Origin: Acanthaster planci
Lineage: Eukaryota > Echinodermata > Asteroidea > Valvatida > Acanthasteridae
Direction: 5' to 3'
DNA: 64,000 nt
Assembly: GCF_001949145.1 (NCBI RefSeq)
Contig: NW_019091420.1
Coordinates: 978,429 to 1,042,428, forward strand
Part shown: positions 37,501 through 50,037 of the stretch, piece by piece
Numbering within the stretch: the stretch's first letter is position 1
How the letters are laid out: every line of letters starts with the position of its first letter
Notes under the pieces: model-generated
Databases searched by the model: none
Told to the model about the DNA's origin: nothing
Seen by the model: the letters and a program-made list of their open reading frames with translations, nothing else
Program-made: the position numbers and the translations under genes

Positions 37501-38800
37501 CCATGTACGTCACATTTCTGAACGTTAAAAGGGTATTTTAAACTCAAAAATTTGAATTGTTCTCCAGTTTTTCCACACACGCTGCATATCTTGATAATTG
37601 AAAGAATGTTTGCAAACGGTAACCATGTTATGTTTAAGCTGTTGCGAAATGTCCTTTGTTAGGTTGATCAATTTCAGTGTTGGCTCTCTGTCGACCGGTC
37701 GGCCATGATTTATGTATGCACATGTGCGCGTTCATGTACATGTAATGTACTACATCAACGCACGTCTACGTGTACATGCACTACTACGGACAAATGATTC
37801 TCGTGCAAAATCTTCAATTTGCAATAACTTGAAAATACTACCGATTATTTTATCGGGTCTTAATACACACGGCACTTTATTTTGTTTGTTTCGATGAAGT
37901 GGAAAAGTTGTTTTAAAATGGGAAAGACCATGGACGTGTTTACTTTCAAATTTGATCGTGTTTATTTTTTAAAAAGTCACATTTTAAGAATTTGTTCCAA
38001 ATTTTGTGCACCAGGCTAGGTTTATAAAATACGGTGGTTTAATGTTATGTAATCAGTTTTGAGTTATCGGGTTATCTCCATGAACTTTATTTGTACTTGG
38101 TTAAAAATAAATTATGGTCTCCATCCTAAAGAAGTGTTTTCAATTTAAAGGATTGGATGGGGAGGGGAAATGCGCAGAAGCTTCATTTTGATGTGAAGAA
38201 TGTATGTAAACTTGTGTCTTGGATATCACCTCTAGTGTCATGTGGTGTCCCGCATCCCCTCTTTCCTTTTCGATTTTGCATGGGCGGGCATTTTCGGATT
38301 TAAGTCACGTCCCCACCCCCTCCCCGCTTCGTTCAATGACACAGATTTACTCCACTGCTCCTCAGTCTTGTGATATTCCACAATATGAACTAGGAGATCC
38401 AAGTGCAGAAGTGCAAAGTCGCCAAGCAGAGACCGTTAAAAGCATTATTTTGTGCTACAGAAAGAGGTTAAAGTTCAGCGCGCCTGCCTTTAGGTTCCAC
38501 CAGCTAAAATCGTGGAGCTTGAGATGTCCAAGCTGAAATGACACGATGCATGCGATGCAGAGATTTAGAAACATCCCCAAGGAGACCATGGCCAACAGCA
38601 TTTTATTTATTTTTTGTGTTACACAGTCTAAGAGATACACCCTGTACTTTCCTATATGAAAATGGTTTTATAATCAATTTCAAGAGGAACATAGTCTTCA
38701 TGCCTCAGGGAAGCTTGAAATTTACTTCTTAAAAATACTCCAAAGCTGCGATTATAGCCTTTGTTCGAGCCTTGTTTTCCATTCGGATTCTGCTTATCAG
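34563..38800. other. Intergenic region between GPCR and RFC4, no gene seen
   Basis: AT-rich sequence without supported exons. It holds one small MITE (36348-36499) and a GTACATGTA-rich patch near 37735-37775. An open stretch at 38219-38536 was examined, but it has no recognisable protein and no clear splice sites. Confidence 0.45.
36348..36499. mobile_element. 152-bp MITE with 17-bp perfect inverted ends
   Basis: The ends AATAGAGTACCGAAGTG and CACTTCGGTACTCTATT are exact inverted complements. The interior is CG-rich (GTACGCGCGCGTG, TGACGTCAC). No reading frame; no certain target duplication. Confidence 0.75.
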
Positions 38801-38841
38801 CCACTTATTGTGAGATAGAGGGCGCGCTGTACTGTTCCATA

Positions 38842-38861
38842 TTTCGCGCCATGGCGGGAAA
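38842..38861. promoter_or_regulatory. Paired E2F-type sites, probable RFC4 promoter
   Basis: TTTCGCGCC (38842-38850) and GGCGGGAAA (38853-38861) are two E2F consensus-like sites in opposed orientation, three bases apart, in a CG-rich patch (GGCGCGCTG upstream, GCGGCGCC downstream). Replication genes such as RFC subunits are known E2F targets. The distance to the RFC4 start codon (2.4 kb) requires a non-coding first exon. A donor (AAGAG|GTAGGC at about 38968) and an acceptor at 41193 (CTTCCCCTCAG) would fit. Confidence 0.5.
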
Positions 38862-40263
38862 GATGCGAGTGTCGGTACGGTGGACAGCGGCGCCTAGACC
38901 CTAGAGTCGTGCATGAACGTAACTTTTAAGTTCTTTTATAGTAATCGCCCTTCAAGAGGAAAAGAGGTAGGCTTTAAGTTATGAACTGAGTGGCGAAGGT
39001 GCTTTTTGGGAAGAGTTCCTAACAACTAATTTTTGCCTGCAGGCTGTAGGTTGCAATAGGGAGGCCGGCAAGTTCTGTGTCTGTATCTGTCAGAGTCACC
39101 ACACAAATTTGGCCATTTTCATCAATTGATTTTCCACAAATGTCATTGTCACTGCTGTAAAGAAACCCCACTCTGAATAGAAGAAACATTTTTGTACATG
39201 TAAATAATATTTGTAATCTTACTTGAGATTTGATGATGGAAAAGAGATTTTTAACGTTAGTTTACACTTAAGTTACGGTAAATACATGTAGGCCTACATG
39301 ATGTAGGTAACCACTCTCCCATGGCTCTCTGGGCAGCCATCTTGATTTTGGCACATGATACCGTGTTTGTGTTTGCCCTGAAAATCTCTGGAGAGTTAAA
39401 AATGATTTCACCGATGCAAATATATTCGTAATCAGAAGAAAATAAACTTTAGCATCTGAACAGATGTGCAGCTTGATGAATGTAAAGGTAGGAAAAATGG
39501 AAAGTTTAGGCCTAGTAGTGAGTTTCAAAATGAAGGTTTTGACGTGTAAAGTTCAACTTCATTCTTGTTTATTCAGTTCTTCTAAACTAAGATTTGAGCA
39601 TCCACGAGGAGCTGATAAAAAATGATACTAGGCCTAAGCTGGGAAAAGATGCCAGTTTCATTCTATTCAAAGGAATACATGTGAATGAAACATAAGTCAT
39701 AGCCATTTCACCCACCTGCCACCTTGCCGGTATCATGCCCATGCACATTTAGGCTTACATGCAATTAAAACGTTGCATTGCCCATGTCATGCATGTGGTG
39801 TTTTCTTTAGACTAAATAGAAACAGGCCCTAAGGCCAAACAAAGCATGAAAAGTAGGCCTTGAGTAATAACCCTAACCATGCTGAACTCAAAGCAACAAG
39901 GTTATGCAGGATTTCAATGGTCCCTAGGGGGTTAGGGATAATGAAATAACCAGCACTTCCCCCTTCTCCAGTCATACTAGGTTCATGCCACATTGCCAGC
40001 ATAGTCAGTCACAAAGCTCTGAAGCATCGGTAAATATGCATAATATATTAATGAGACAAAGATAACCAAGGCTTTGTTCACTTCTCGATCGATACAATGA
40101 TAACACAATGCCACTGTGCATCATTCTGTTTATCGGGCCTTGAGGGTTCAAAATTAGAATAAGATTTTTGTCAGCAGTTAGTAAATGATTTGAATGTTGT
40201 GTGTGAAATTGAAGGATACTGAGATTTATTGGACAATGTAACAATTTAAACAAATAATTGGGG

Positions 40264-40748
40264 TAGGGCTGAGTCAATTCAGATAATTTACTAATCGAAT
40301 ATTCGACCTTCAATTTGATCGAATATCCGAATATTCGGTCGCGCCGACCAGCAGATTGTTGATGAACAGACTATATACAAAATCAGTTGCAATAACACAC
40401 ACAATTGTACATTATGATCAAACAGCTTCTCACATCTAGGAATATCTCCAGCCACGATTTAGAAAGATTGAAGAAATGAACAATACTTCTTGCCCTGTTG
40501 AAAATTTCTATTCATTTGAAATTGTTTAATGAATAAGTTACTTTTAAAATCGTTGTAAGATCTATGACGCTTTTCATTTAAATCTGCTCGAAAAAAGCCT
40601 CCATAGTGCAATTTTTCTCATTTAAAACAAAAGAAAATTTTCCGTTCTCATGAATTTTGCATTCAAATATTCAAATTCTAAAAAACAATATTTGAATATT
40701 TGACAATTGATCAAATATTCAGGTATATGAATATTCAGCACAGCCCTA
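40264..40748. mobile_element. hAT-type MITE, copy 1, upstream of RFC4 coding start
   Basis: A 485-bp element from TAGGGCTGAG to CACAGCCCTA with perfect 8-bp target duplications AATTGGGG on both sides (40256-40263, 40749-40756). Subterminal CGAATATTCG words are typical of hAT non-autonomous elements. It is homologous along its length to 41955-42428. No coding capacity. Confidence 0.92.
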
Positions 40749-41242
40749 AATTGGGGCTTAACTGTCACTAATTCCACAATGGATGTAAAGGGGCAAAATG
40801 GCAAATGGGCGAAATGAGGGACATCATCAAGCGATGTTCTGGTAATGGCCATGTTATAACTTGAAGGCGTCATGGTGCACTTTTATCAGTATCAAGCCAT
40901 ACGACCCATGCATGCGAGTGCATATGGAACACTTTCCCACAGGCCCCTATGGGGAATGATGTTGGCAGAAATAGAAATTTTTATCAATTTTGACCCACGT
41001 GCCCCGTAGTGGCAGGGTCCTAAAAGTAAAGATTGCCCCTCGTTCTGCCCTCTAAGCTTAAAGAGGCGGAATACAGATCCACATAATTCTAAGGGTGTTT
41101 AGGGGTCTGGCTCATCAGCAGTCCCAGGCTTTGAACCACCTCTGTGCTTTGTGAAAAAAAGAAAATGAAAATTTTGCCGTTTCTTCCCCTCAGATTGAAA
41201 TCTTAGATCCTAGTATTACGTGGTCACCGTACAAGGGGCACT

Positions 41243-44200
41243 ATGCATGCCTTTCTGAAAGGTGGAACATCATCGAAGCCCGCCGCCAAAGACAAGGCAG
41301 GGAGCAGTGGCGAGACGAGCAAAGCAAGGGAGCGACTCGTCCCGTGGGTGGAGAAATAGTAAGTGTTGACCAGCCTGTAATCGGCATCGGGATGTCTGTA
41401 TCATAAAAGAGAGCTGATGGCAGAATTGCCAACTACCTGTGCAGTCACACAAAGGAAGTGATTGCACCCACCTAACTTATACACGTACATGCGTGCCCCG
41501 GGTTTAAATCTGTATGTGACAGATGCGTGGGCATTGTGAATACCCCTGTATTAAATTATTGGGGGTGCTAACTTGTCCCCCTTGCTCGCAGAGGTTTTCA
41601 CGCCTCCGGGGGGCTGACATTTTTAATACATTCGCAACAACAAATCCCGAATAGCGTACTCTGAATGCTACGTGCATGCAAAAACAGGCCCACAACACAC
41701 TTTTATCATTAATATGACACGAGAAACCTCGGCAAAATTCATCTGCCGAGTACATGCGCACATATTTTCCGTTGTTTACATGAAGCAAAGCAAATGCTCA
41801 CGTACTGATTGTGCATTTGTTTGCATATCAGCATTGTTGAGGAATAGAAAACGTATTTAGAATACAGACGCAGATATTTAAATAGCCGAACAAAAGCTGT
41901 ACAACCCTTTTTGAATTTTCCGTAGGTTTGTGCACAAACACTGATGCATCTAGCTAGGGCCGAGTCAATTCAAATAATTCACTATTCGAATATTCGACCT
42001 TCAATTTGATCGAATAACCGAATATTCGGTCGTACAAACCGGCAGATTGTTGATGAACAAACCATATACAAAATCAGTTGTAATAATGCACACAATTGTA
42101 ATCAATATAGCCTCTCACATCTAGGAGTATCTTCAGCCGCGATTTAGCAAGATTTAAGAGATGAACAATACCAGTACTTCTTGCCCAGTTGAAAATTTCT
42201 TCCCTTTTAAATTGTTTAATGATTAACTTACTTTTTGAATTGTTGAAAATTTCTGTCGCTTTTCATATAAATCTGCTTGAAACAAGCCTCCACAGTGCAG
42301 TTTTTCTCATTTAAAACAAGAGAAAATGTTCCCTTTTCATGAATTTTGCATTCGAATATCCAAATTCAGAAAATAATATTCGATAATCGATTGAATATTC
42401 AGTTATTGGAATATTCGTCACAGCCCTACATCTAGCACTTTGCAATGCGAAGCCAGTTAGCGCTGTAGTAATTATCTACCCGGTACATGTATGGATGTAT
42501 GTATGGCTCTTTGATGTAGTGCCACTATGTTAATGGCATCTTCTTGGATTAGTCTTTGCTACAATATGCAGTCTGTTGTCATGTAAATTGCCGCACTGTG
42601 AGGCAAGCATTGTGCAAACACATTAACCCTAACAGTCCAAAATCCTCCAATTTCAATACGATTTTACATACACCCTAGGCGGTAAGGGTTAATATATTCA
42701 CTGAAATATGTATAACTTATTCTTCCCATTTCCCAGTCGCCCTAGGTGTGTGGACGATGTCGCTTTCCAAGAAGAGGTGGTTGCCATGCTCAAAAAGTCA
42801 CTGGAAGGATCAGATGTAAGTTTTCACCTTTTCTTTGCCCATCGTTTGACTGTCCAAATCCATACATTCAAGAAACATCTGTGAAAGAAACAGTTTTTTG
42901 CCCTGTAGCGGCTGAGCACAGTGTCAAAAGTGTACCTTTGGTTTTCAGCATGGTAGAGGATTTGGAGGATTCAGGAAAGTTTCCAGCAAGAATTCTGTTG
43001 GGAGTCAGTTTTGTTTGATTGGAACACCCTTGCCAGTTGGTTTCCCTATGAAATTTCATGACCTTGTCCTTCTATCCCCATTCCCCCAGCTTCCCAACAT
43101 GCTGTTCTACGGTCCACCGGGTACCGGCAAGACCTCCACCATCCTAGCAGCCGGCAGAGAGCTGTTTGGGTAAGGGACGAAATCCCACCCAGAACCACTT
43201 CTATTCGAACAGAGGGAAAATGCTTATTGCCATGTTCAAAGATGAGATAGCTCATTGGCCATTCCAAACTTTACAGACAACTGAAGCCATGTACTTGTTC
43301 CCATTCTCTCCATTGGAATGTGCAGAGGGAACCAGTCTAAACCACTCCCTTCACGATTCGTGAAAAAATTTTTTCACGAATCTATGGTTCATGAAGTGGC
43401 AATATAGAACACGGTGACTTCACATCTAACAGCCAACGGGCCACCCAGATTTTTTCACGTTGGTTCACGTTAGTGGAAGTACCACAATGCGTTGTTTCCA
43501 CTTGAGCACGTTAATCGCAGATATCTCAGGCTGCTGACCCGAACAGTACAGATGGCTTCAGTGAGCTTGTTTTGTTTTGGAATGGGATAAAACGTTGAGT
43601 TCGTGGAAGTGTTCCTGTGCTACATTCAAACGTCGGTTAACATCTGTGTTCCTTTGGCTTTTACATTTAAACCTTTCTTTGGAATTGACCAACATACTGC
43701 CTGTTCTATCCAGCGAATTAGTTTTTTTGCTGTCAATTGGGTAATCCCAGTAAAGCCCAAGATCTTTCTGTAACAGTAAGTTGTAGCATGCAGCTATGAC
43801 TGTTCTCTGTTGCAGGCCAGTGGTAAAATAAAAAAACCAGAGCCACAGCCGCCATACTCATGCCTCTGTGAATTTCCGGTTGTTTTAGAGGACAAGACTT
43901 TTGTTCATACCCTCTGTCTCGGACACCACAGATCTAGTCAAAGTATTCTCCACTTTTAATGTGGTTATTCCCACATAACTGAAACATTGGCAAATAATGA
44001 AAGTAGAACCAGCGAACATCCATGGTGGTCTGTTCCGTCAACACAAAATTTAAAAGATGTCTTTTCTTTCGTGGATAAATGCAGGGACATGTTTCGGTCG
44101 CGGGTTCTTGAGCTGAATGCTTCTGACGAGAGGGGAATAGACGTCATCCGAAATAAAGTCAAGACGTTTGCTCAGCAAACAGCTGGAGGAACAAGACCAG

Positions 44201-47200
44201 AGTAAATTTGTTCAGTTTATTTATTTATTCGTTTGGTTTTTTTTGTTTTGTTATTTTTGCTGTCTGTTTTGTGTTTGTTTTATCTAAGAGGAAATCTTTA
44301 AGAACATCGATCATAATGGAAGCTTCAGACATGTTGGCTTAGAATGGGAAGTAAACATAAAAGAAACAAAGGTTTTGTTCAGAAGTTTGGGTTGTGGCTT
44401 TCAGCATTGTTGTAGTAAACTACTTTTCCACGAGCACGAGTCGTTTTTCATGAGTACAAGCATGAGTAAAAGTACTTTGCCACAAGTGTGAGTACAGGAA
44501 ATTTGTGTGAGCGTATTTCCTTGAGTACAACTATGAGCGTGGACAAAAGTACTCAAGTATGAGTTAGAGTGCAATGATGCCGGCCGTCAGTCCAGAGTAC
44601 TCGGCAAGTTCAATCAGTGGCGATTTGTTAACCACTGGTCGATTTTCCATTATGCTGATATACTTTAAATGCATAGGTTACCAATCAAAATCGACCGAAC
44701 TTGCCCCTGGACTGACACCGTTGGCCGAGTTCTATCCATGACCATTAATCAGCCATGGGTCGATTCCGCCTGCTACTCAGAACGTATTTTTTGGCAAAAG
44801 GTTACGAAGGAAAGTGACTGGTGGTCACTGATCCAACTTGACCCTAGTTGATGAACAGTGTGGGTCTAATTGTTTCTTTTCACAGTGGCCGTCCTTGCCC
44901 ACCCTTCAAGATTGTCATTCTCGATGAAGCAGACTCGATGACGAATGCCGCACAGGTACACTGTTGAGTTTTGCCACTTTTTATCTGTTTAGCTGACTAT
45001 TTGATGTAACTCTCGTAAAATGCCCAGTCAGGAATACTGTGCAGAGATACAGTTTGATATTTGGCCTAAGTTCTCTCCAATGAGGCCATTTTTCACACCA
45101 GTGGATTGTCTCAGATACAGTTTGAAGATGCCTCTCTATTTATGGATCACATTACTTTCATGGATCTTCACACTCTGAGTGCTTTGGGCCATGTAACTCA
45201 TACTTTCTCATACCATATCAACAGTAGCATTACAGTTGACTCAGTATCTGAGTAGTCACGGATGGCCTAAAAAAAAGTAGAAAAAAACTCACTGAGTCAA
45301 ACACTTCAAAAAAAGCTCAAGTATGGATTTGATTGGGTTCTCAGCTCTAGCCCAGTCTTACCTCGGGAGTCCATCACGCACCTAGTCAAACCAGTCTTGG
45401 AGTGAGCCTGGACTCACCAAGTTTGTTTAACATGGATCCGAATCTCAATCAGTAATCCGTCGTTGGTTCACTGACATCTGGACCTTCCTAATGGATGGAG
45501 CGAAGAAGTGTTGGGACTATCATTCGACATCCAGATCCTTGTGAAACCAACAGACCCTGCATCTGCCATCCTTTCACAGAGTTTGAGAGTGTGACAAAGG
45601 ATTTTGCACCCTTTAATTTCATACCCACAAACAGTCGGCTCTGCGTCGTACAATGGAGAAGCAGTCCAAGAACACACGGTTCTGCCTGATTTGCAACTAC
45701 GTCAGCAGGTAGGTGTCCCAGCAGGACAGCAGCTTTTTCAAACTCAGTCACTTGGTCTGGAACCTCAACATTTCAGAATTGTTTCATTTCTGTAGGTAGG
45801 CATGGCATTATGGAAGGATTTTCTTCCACGGTTTTAGCCAGTACTTGAAAAATCCAGTCTGAATTGACTTTAGTCACGAGTCGGCCATATCAAATTAAAT
45901 TGATAACAAGGTTAAGTTTTTTGGGAGGAACCTAAGTTTAAGAAAGCAAAGAAAAAACAATACATATACGTGGAGGTTCATAACCGAATAGAGTGTCCAG
46001 AACAGCCAAACAGGGTCTCCAACAGATATCCAGAAACATTACCACTCTTTTTCAAGCTTGGATTCCTTTTGTTCTACTGCCTATTTGTGGGAAATAACAA
46101 AAATTTGACTGTGAAGAAAAAATATGCACTTCATTTTGCACCTGTAATTTCAATATCGACAGGAATAATTTGTAGGCTTGAATTTTGAATTTCCCATGTA
46201 CACGTCTTTTATTTTCTCTCTTGGCTGAAGGATTATTGAACCGCTGACTTCACGTTGCTCCAAGTTCCGCTTCAAGCCCCTCTCAGAAGACGTGCAGAGA
46301 AAAAGGCTGCTGGACATATGCCAAAAGGAAGGAATCAAATGTGGCGAAGAGGTGAGGTTTTGAATTTCAAGTCACACGTTTAAATTTCAAGTCTCATGAA
46401 GGTTTTGTCATCTGATTTAGGGGTTTAGTTAGTTTTTGTAGGCAGAGATTTCTGGAAGCCGTCAGAAGCTAAAGAAATAGAGATGCTAGAGGGAATTTTG
46501 ATTAATTGGCGTCTTGATGCATGTGTCTTTGGGCAAGGAACTTTGTCACTAATGCCCTCTCCCAACCAAGGAGTAAAAGGCTATCTGCGAGGGAAGAGAT
46601 TTTCTTGACATCTGATGTAGAACTTTGTGCCTGAAATGGCAGGATTGAAGTGTGTTCTCCCCAGAGAGCTGAGGTGGTCTTTTGGAATATGTGTCGCCGT
46701 GATAGCCAGGGTTAATGTTGTAGCTGTTCGAACACCCAGTATTGGTAAATATGTTCACCTTAATACAAATATGGTGCATGGGGAGTTCTGGAAACCACTC
46801 ACGAATGTTGTTTCCCGAGCAGCAGTCTTGGATTTTAAAGGTTTCTTTTGTCGCTGAGAAAGATTCTACTTGGAGCAGTGCAGGCCTTCTAATACNNNNN
46901 NNNNNNNNNNNNNNNNNNNNNNNNNNNNNNNNNNNNNNNNNNNNNNNNNNNNNNNNNNNNNNNNNNNNNNNNNNNNNNNNNNNNNNNNNNNNNNNNNNNN
47001 NNNNNNNNNNNNNNNNNNNNNNNNNNNNNNNNNNNNNNNNNNNNNNNNNNNGTCCTTTTGCTGAATCACTCTGAAATTTTAAGAGAGTCCAGTTTGGTTG
47101 AAGCATCATTGGGTAGCTCGCACAGATCTATGTAGGAAACTTTTTCTGAACTGGATTGACTTTGAGGAAAATGATATTTAGGTTGAGCGTTTCCATTGTA

Positions 47201-49126
47201 ACAGGTATAAAGGGGCCGTACAGTATAAAGTGGCCCTACTGAAATCTGTCCTTTATGTAGCCATTTCTCAAAGATCATATAAATTTAAACCTTCCTATGA
47301 TAGTAGTTTGCAAAATTGATACCGTGAATCATTATTAGATTCATGCTTTTAATTGACATGTCTGGGTTTTAGGCCATGAACACAATCATCAGCACTTCTG
47401 AAGGGGACTTGAGGAAAGCAATTACATTCTTACAGAGTGCATACCGACTCAGAGCAGACGAGGACATCACGGTGCAAGACATCTATGAGATAGGAGGGGT
47501 GAGTGATGGTGTCATGCATACAGATGCATCTGCTTAGCTTAAAGGTCACAGTTGTCAAGGTAAAGGAGATTTCGCAAGGACATGGTTCGTGGAAGTGTAG
47601 CTTTATGGTCAGGGTTTGTAAGTCCTGACCGTAGCCGGGTCAGGAGGTTCGAATCCAGCAGCTGCTGGGTGCATGTTGCGATCTTGGGCAAGTCACTTTA
47701 CCCTTGATTTGCTTCTCTCCATGCTGGATTGTTAATGGGTGCCTGTGACGGCAGTATGGGTGGAGATTTCTTGTCACATTGGGGGGGGGAATGATTTCTG
47801 ATTGGTCATCCTTGTGCGGAGTGTGGCATGGCACAGGTTAGGGTTGAGTGGCTTTCATTTCTCATTCGAGCAATCCAACTGTAGAACATCGGAACGTACT
47901 GATCAAAAAGTGAAGTTGTTGACTCGCTGAGTCTTCTCATAAGTGCTGTTTTGTGACTGAAAACAGGCTGTTCCCATTTAGCGTTAATTACCACATGTTC
48001 TTTTCTTAGGTGGTTCCTAATCAAGTCATGACCAACCTAATGATAACCTGTTCATCAGGGTCCTACGAAAAGCTTGAAAAGACAGTCCTAGATCTCCAGA
48101 AGGAAGGCTATGCTGCGACACAGGTAGTCACACAGGTGAGACTGCTTTTGTCTTCAAACTTCCATTTTTTTGTGCCACGTGAGCAGTCTTTAAAAAAAAC
48201 AAAAATGGTGAAGCATACCCTCTAGCATGAGATTTTGAAAAAGTAAAAAGTGGACATTTTTCTCTCAATTCGGCTTGAGGCGAACCGCACATCTTCAGGA
48301 AAATCCCAAATACTCAGGTTGGCACCGAGGGCCATAAAATCTCATCACAGGGCCTTGTGGGCATCTAGCTACCGCAATTGCTCTCTGCTCACACCTACAA
48401 CATGCATGCAGATGGACTGGCCTGGGTCAGGTTCTACCCACATGAGGTTACGTCATGCAGCCCTTAGAAATCAGAGCTTACCAATGCCTTCCAAGAGGAG
48501 TTGGGCCTTGGCCGAGAAGTGTGACACATGGAGGTTACGTTTCGCCTGTCAGGCATTATTTAGCATCCAACGGAAATTGAAATGACAGTCAGTTAGTGCC
48601 TTAATTTTTAAAAGTGGAAGTTTATTCATCATTCCCCGCTCCTAAATGTAAGGATAGAGTGAACAAATGCTTAATTTTATGCCGTTGTGTTTTGCATCAT
48701 CAAGCCACCCCGAATAGGGGCCAAGAGAGGGTGCACTTTCCCAGCAATGGAGGCTCCTCAGTGGGAACTGCGTATCGCTGGTTCACGAATGTGTAGGAAA
48801 TGCATACCTTGCGATCGCATTGCTACCAACTAAACGAGCGCTCTCCACCAGCTCTTTTCAACTGATGAGGGGGTGCTTTTGCTCGGGGCTTATTCATGTC
48901 GGAAGATTTCATCAAAAACCCACTCTCAAAATAGATGTAAACTTGTTTCCAATTTCTGCAGCTTTTTGACCTGGTGGTGGAAAGGGGCGACTTGACAGAC
49001 ACGCAGAAATCAGCAATAATGGAGCGCATGGCCATAATCGATAAGAGGCTGTGCGATGGTGCAGACGAGTATTTGCAGGTCATGGACATCTTCACTCACA
49101 TGATGGGCCAGATCTGCAACATCTGA
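41243..49126 (+). CDS. RFC4: Replication factor C subunit 4 (clamp loader, 37-kDa subunit), complete, ten exons
   Basis: Coding exons: 41243-41358, 42737-42815, 43090-43169, 44085-44201, 44886-44955, 45635-45708, 46231-46351, 47373-47498, 48010-48135, 48962-49126. All phases agree and give 357 residues, close to the 363 of human RFC4. RFC4 is an AAA+ ATPase of the pentameric RFC complex that opens and loads PCNA at primer ends in the nucleus. It starts MHAFLKGG and shows VPWVEKYRP, Walker [10 protein letters not shown] (73-81), [10 protein letters not shown], Walker B VILDEAD (141-147), the arginine-finger motif EPLTSRC (182-188), then [14 protein letters not shown] and the C-terminal collar domain. 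No key residue is missing. An acceptor at 41193 implies an upstream non-coding exon. Intron 1 holds a MITE and intron 7 an assembly gap. It is convergent with EIF4A. Confidence 0.97.
41955..42428. mobile_element. hAT-type MITE, copy 2, in RFC4 intron 1
   Basis: 474 bp from TAGGGCCGAG to CACAGCCCTA, flanked by perfect 8-bp duplications CATCTAGC (41947-41954, 42429-42436). Same family and same orientation as 40264-40748, with scattered substitutions and indels. Confidence 0.92.
43355..43382. repeat. 28-bp perfect palindrome in RFC4 intron 3
   Basis: GATTCGTGAAAAAA followed directly by its exact complement, with no spacer. TTCACG words recur within the next 90 bp (GATTTTTTCACGTTGGTTCACG), suggesting a decayed inverted-repeat element. 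Confidence 0.85.
46896..47051. other. Assembly gap (156 N) in RFC4 intron 7
   Basis: Unknown bases, with no coding exon missing: exon 7 to exon 8 continuity matches the family. Confidence 1.
47590..47800 (+). repeat. SINE fragment in RFC4 intron 8
   Basis: Contains a B-box-like GGTTCGAATCC (47647-47657) and then CTTGGGCAAGTCACTTTACC, a word conserved in several vertebrate and invertebrate SINE families (V-domain type). The 5' A-box part is poorly kept. Confidence 0.6.
48720..48898 (+). repeat. Unnamed interspersed repeat, copy 2 of 3
   Basis: In RFC4 intron 9. Shares with 15780-15955 the words CCCAGCAATGGAGGCT, CGCTGGTTCACGAA, GAAATGCATACCTTGCGATC, ATTGCTACCAACTAAA, CTCTCCACCAGCTCTTTTCA and TGAGGGGGTGCTTTTGCTC. 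Confidence 0.6.
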
Positions 49127-50031
49127 GTTCGCTGGAATTTTGTTGACTTTCTGTACTTTTTTCACATTTGATAATCCCTTCTCAGCTATTGGCTATTAGA
49201 TTTTGTTTCAGTATTTGTTCATGTATAATGTATTCTATGCATAGATTTTTTCAAACACCCCCCCTAACTAAAAAGATTGGGGAGTATACATCATGGCAAA
49301 GCTCATGATTTGTACCATTTCTTCCAACCTTTCAAGTGTGGACTCTGGAGATTATGCTTGCCCTTGGAGCTATATTTAGCTGGAGTTTTTGGAGTTATTA
49401 GATGAAATCTGCTTGGCACATCTGAGTTAGTGCACAAACCTATGGAAAACTCCAAATTTGTATGGTTTTTGTTTGGCTATTTGCATATCTCTGTCTGTAT
49501 TCTAAAAAGATATGTCAACAAAATTGACATGCTTATTTTTAAATGCACATTCAGCATAAAATGAGCCGTGAAGTCAAGACTTCTCTATGCTGAGAATGAC
49601 GAGTTAGTGCCGTAGTAATTCAGTATAGCTTTATGTGCTGGGCCTGGTGAAGCCGTTGCTTTCAGAGGGATTTGTTAATTGTGGGCTTTTGTACGAGCCT
49701 CCGGGAGGCAAACCGAGATGGAGACAAGATGCCAGAATTCCAAAGGCAGATGCATAAATGTACATTTATTGGCCAGTCATAGACATTGGCAGGTACATCA
49801 GGCACTGAAGTTGCCTGTCTTTGTTGGGTTTCATAGGCATCTGACTCACCCTTTGATTGGTTTAAAAAGGAAGATGGTGAGATAGATGATATTGAACTCC
49901 TATAGTGATGTCCATCCTTTCTTGTTGAATTCATGGCCTCCTTTTCAGTCATTTTATGTCATTTTGTCGGGAAACCCCCTTGAAGCTGTACCAAGTTTCA
50001 AAAGCTTTTATTACCATAATTCAAGAGAGTT

Positions 50032-50037
50032 AATAAA
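50032..50037 (+). terminator. RFC4: Candidate RFC4 poly(A) signal
   Basis: First AATAAA after the RFC4 stop at 49126. A second lies at 50338-50343. Either would end the transcript before the convergent EIF4A 3' end. Confidence 0.35.

Noticed and set aside
38219-38536. 105-codon plus-strand frame near the RFC4 promoter
   Set aside because: No family resemblance, no splice sites or promoter context; within the length expected by chance.
46549-47109. Frames across the second N block
   Set aside because: Gap artefacts inside an RFC4 intron.
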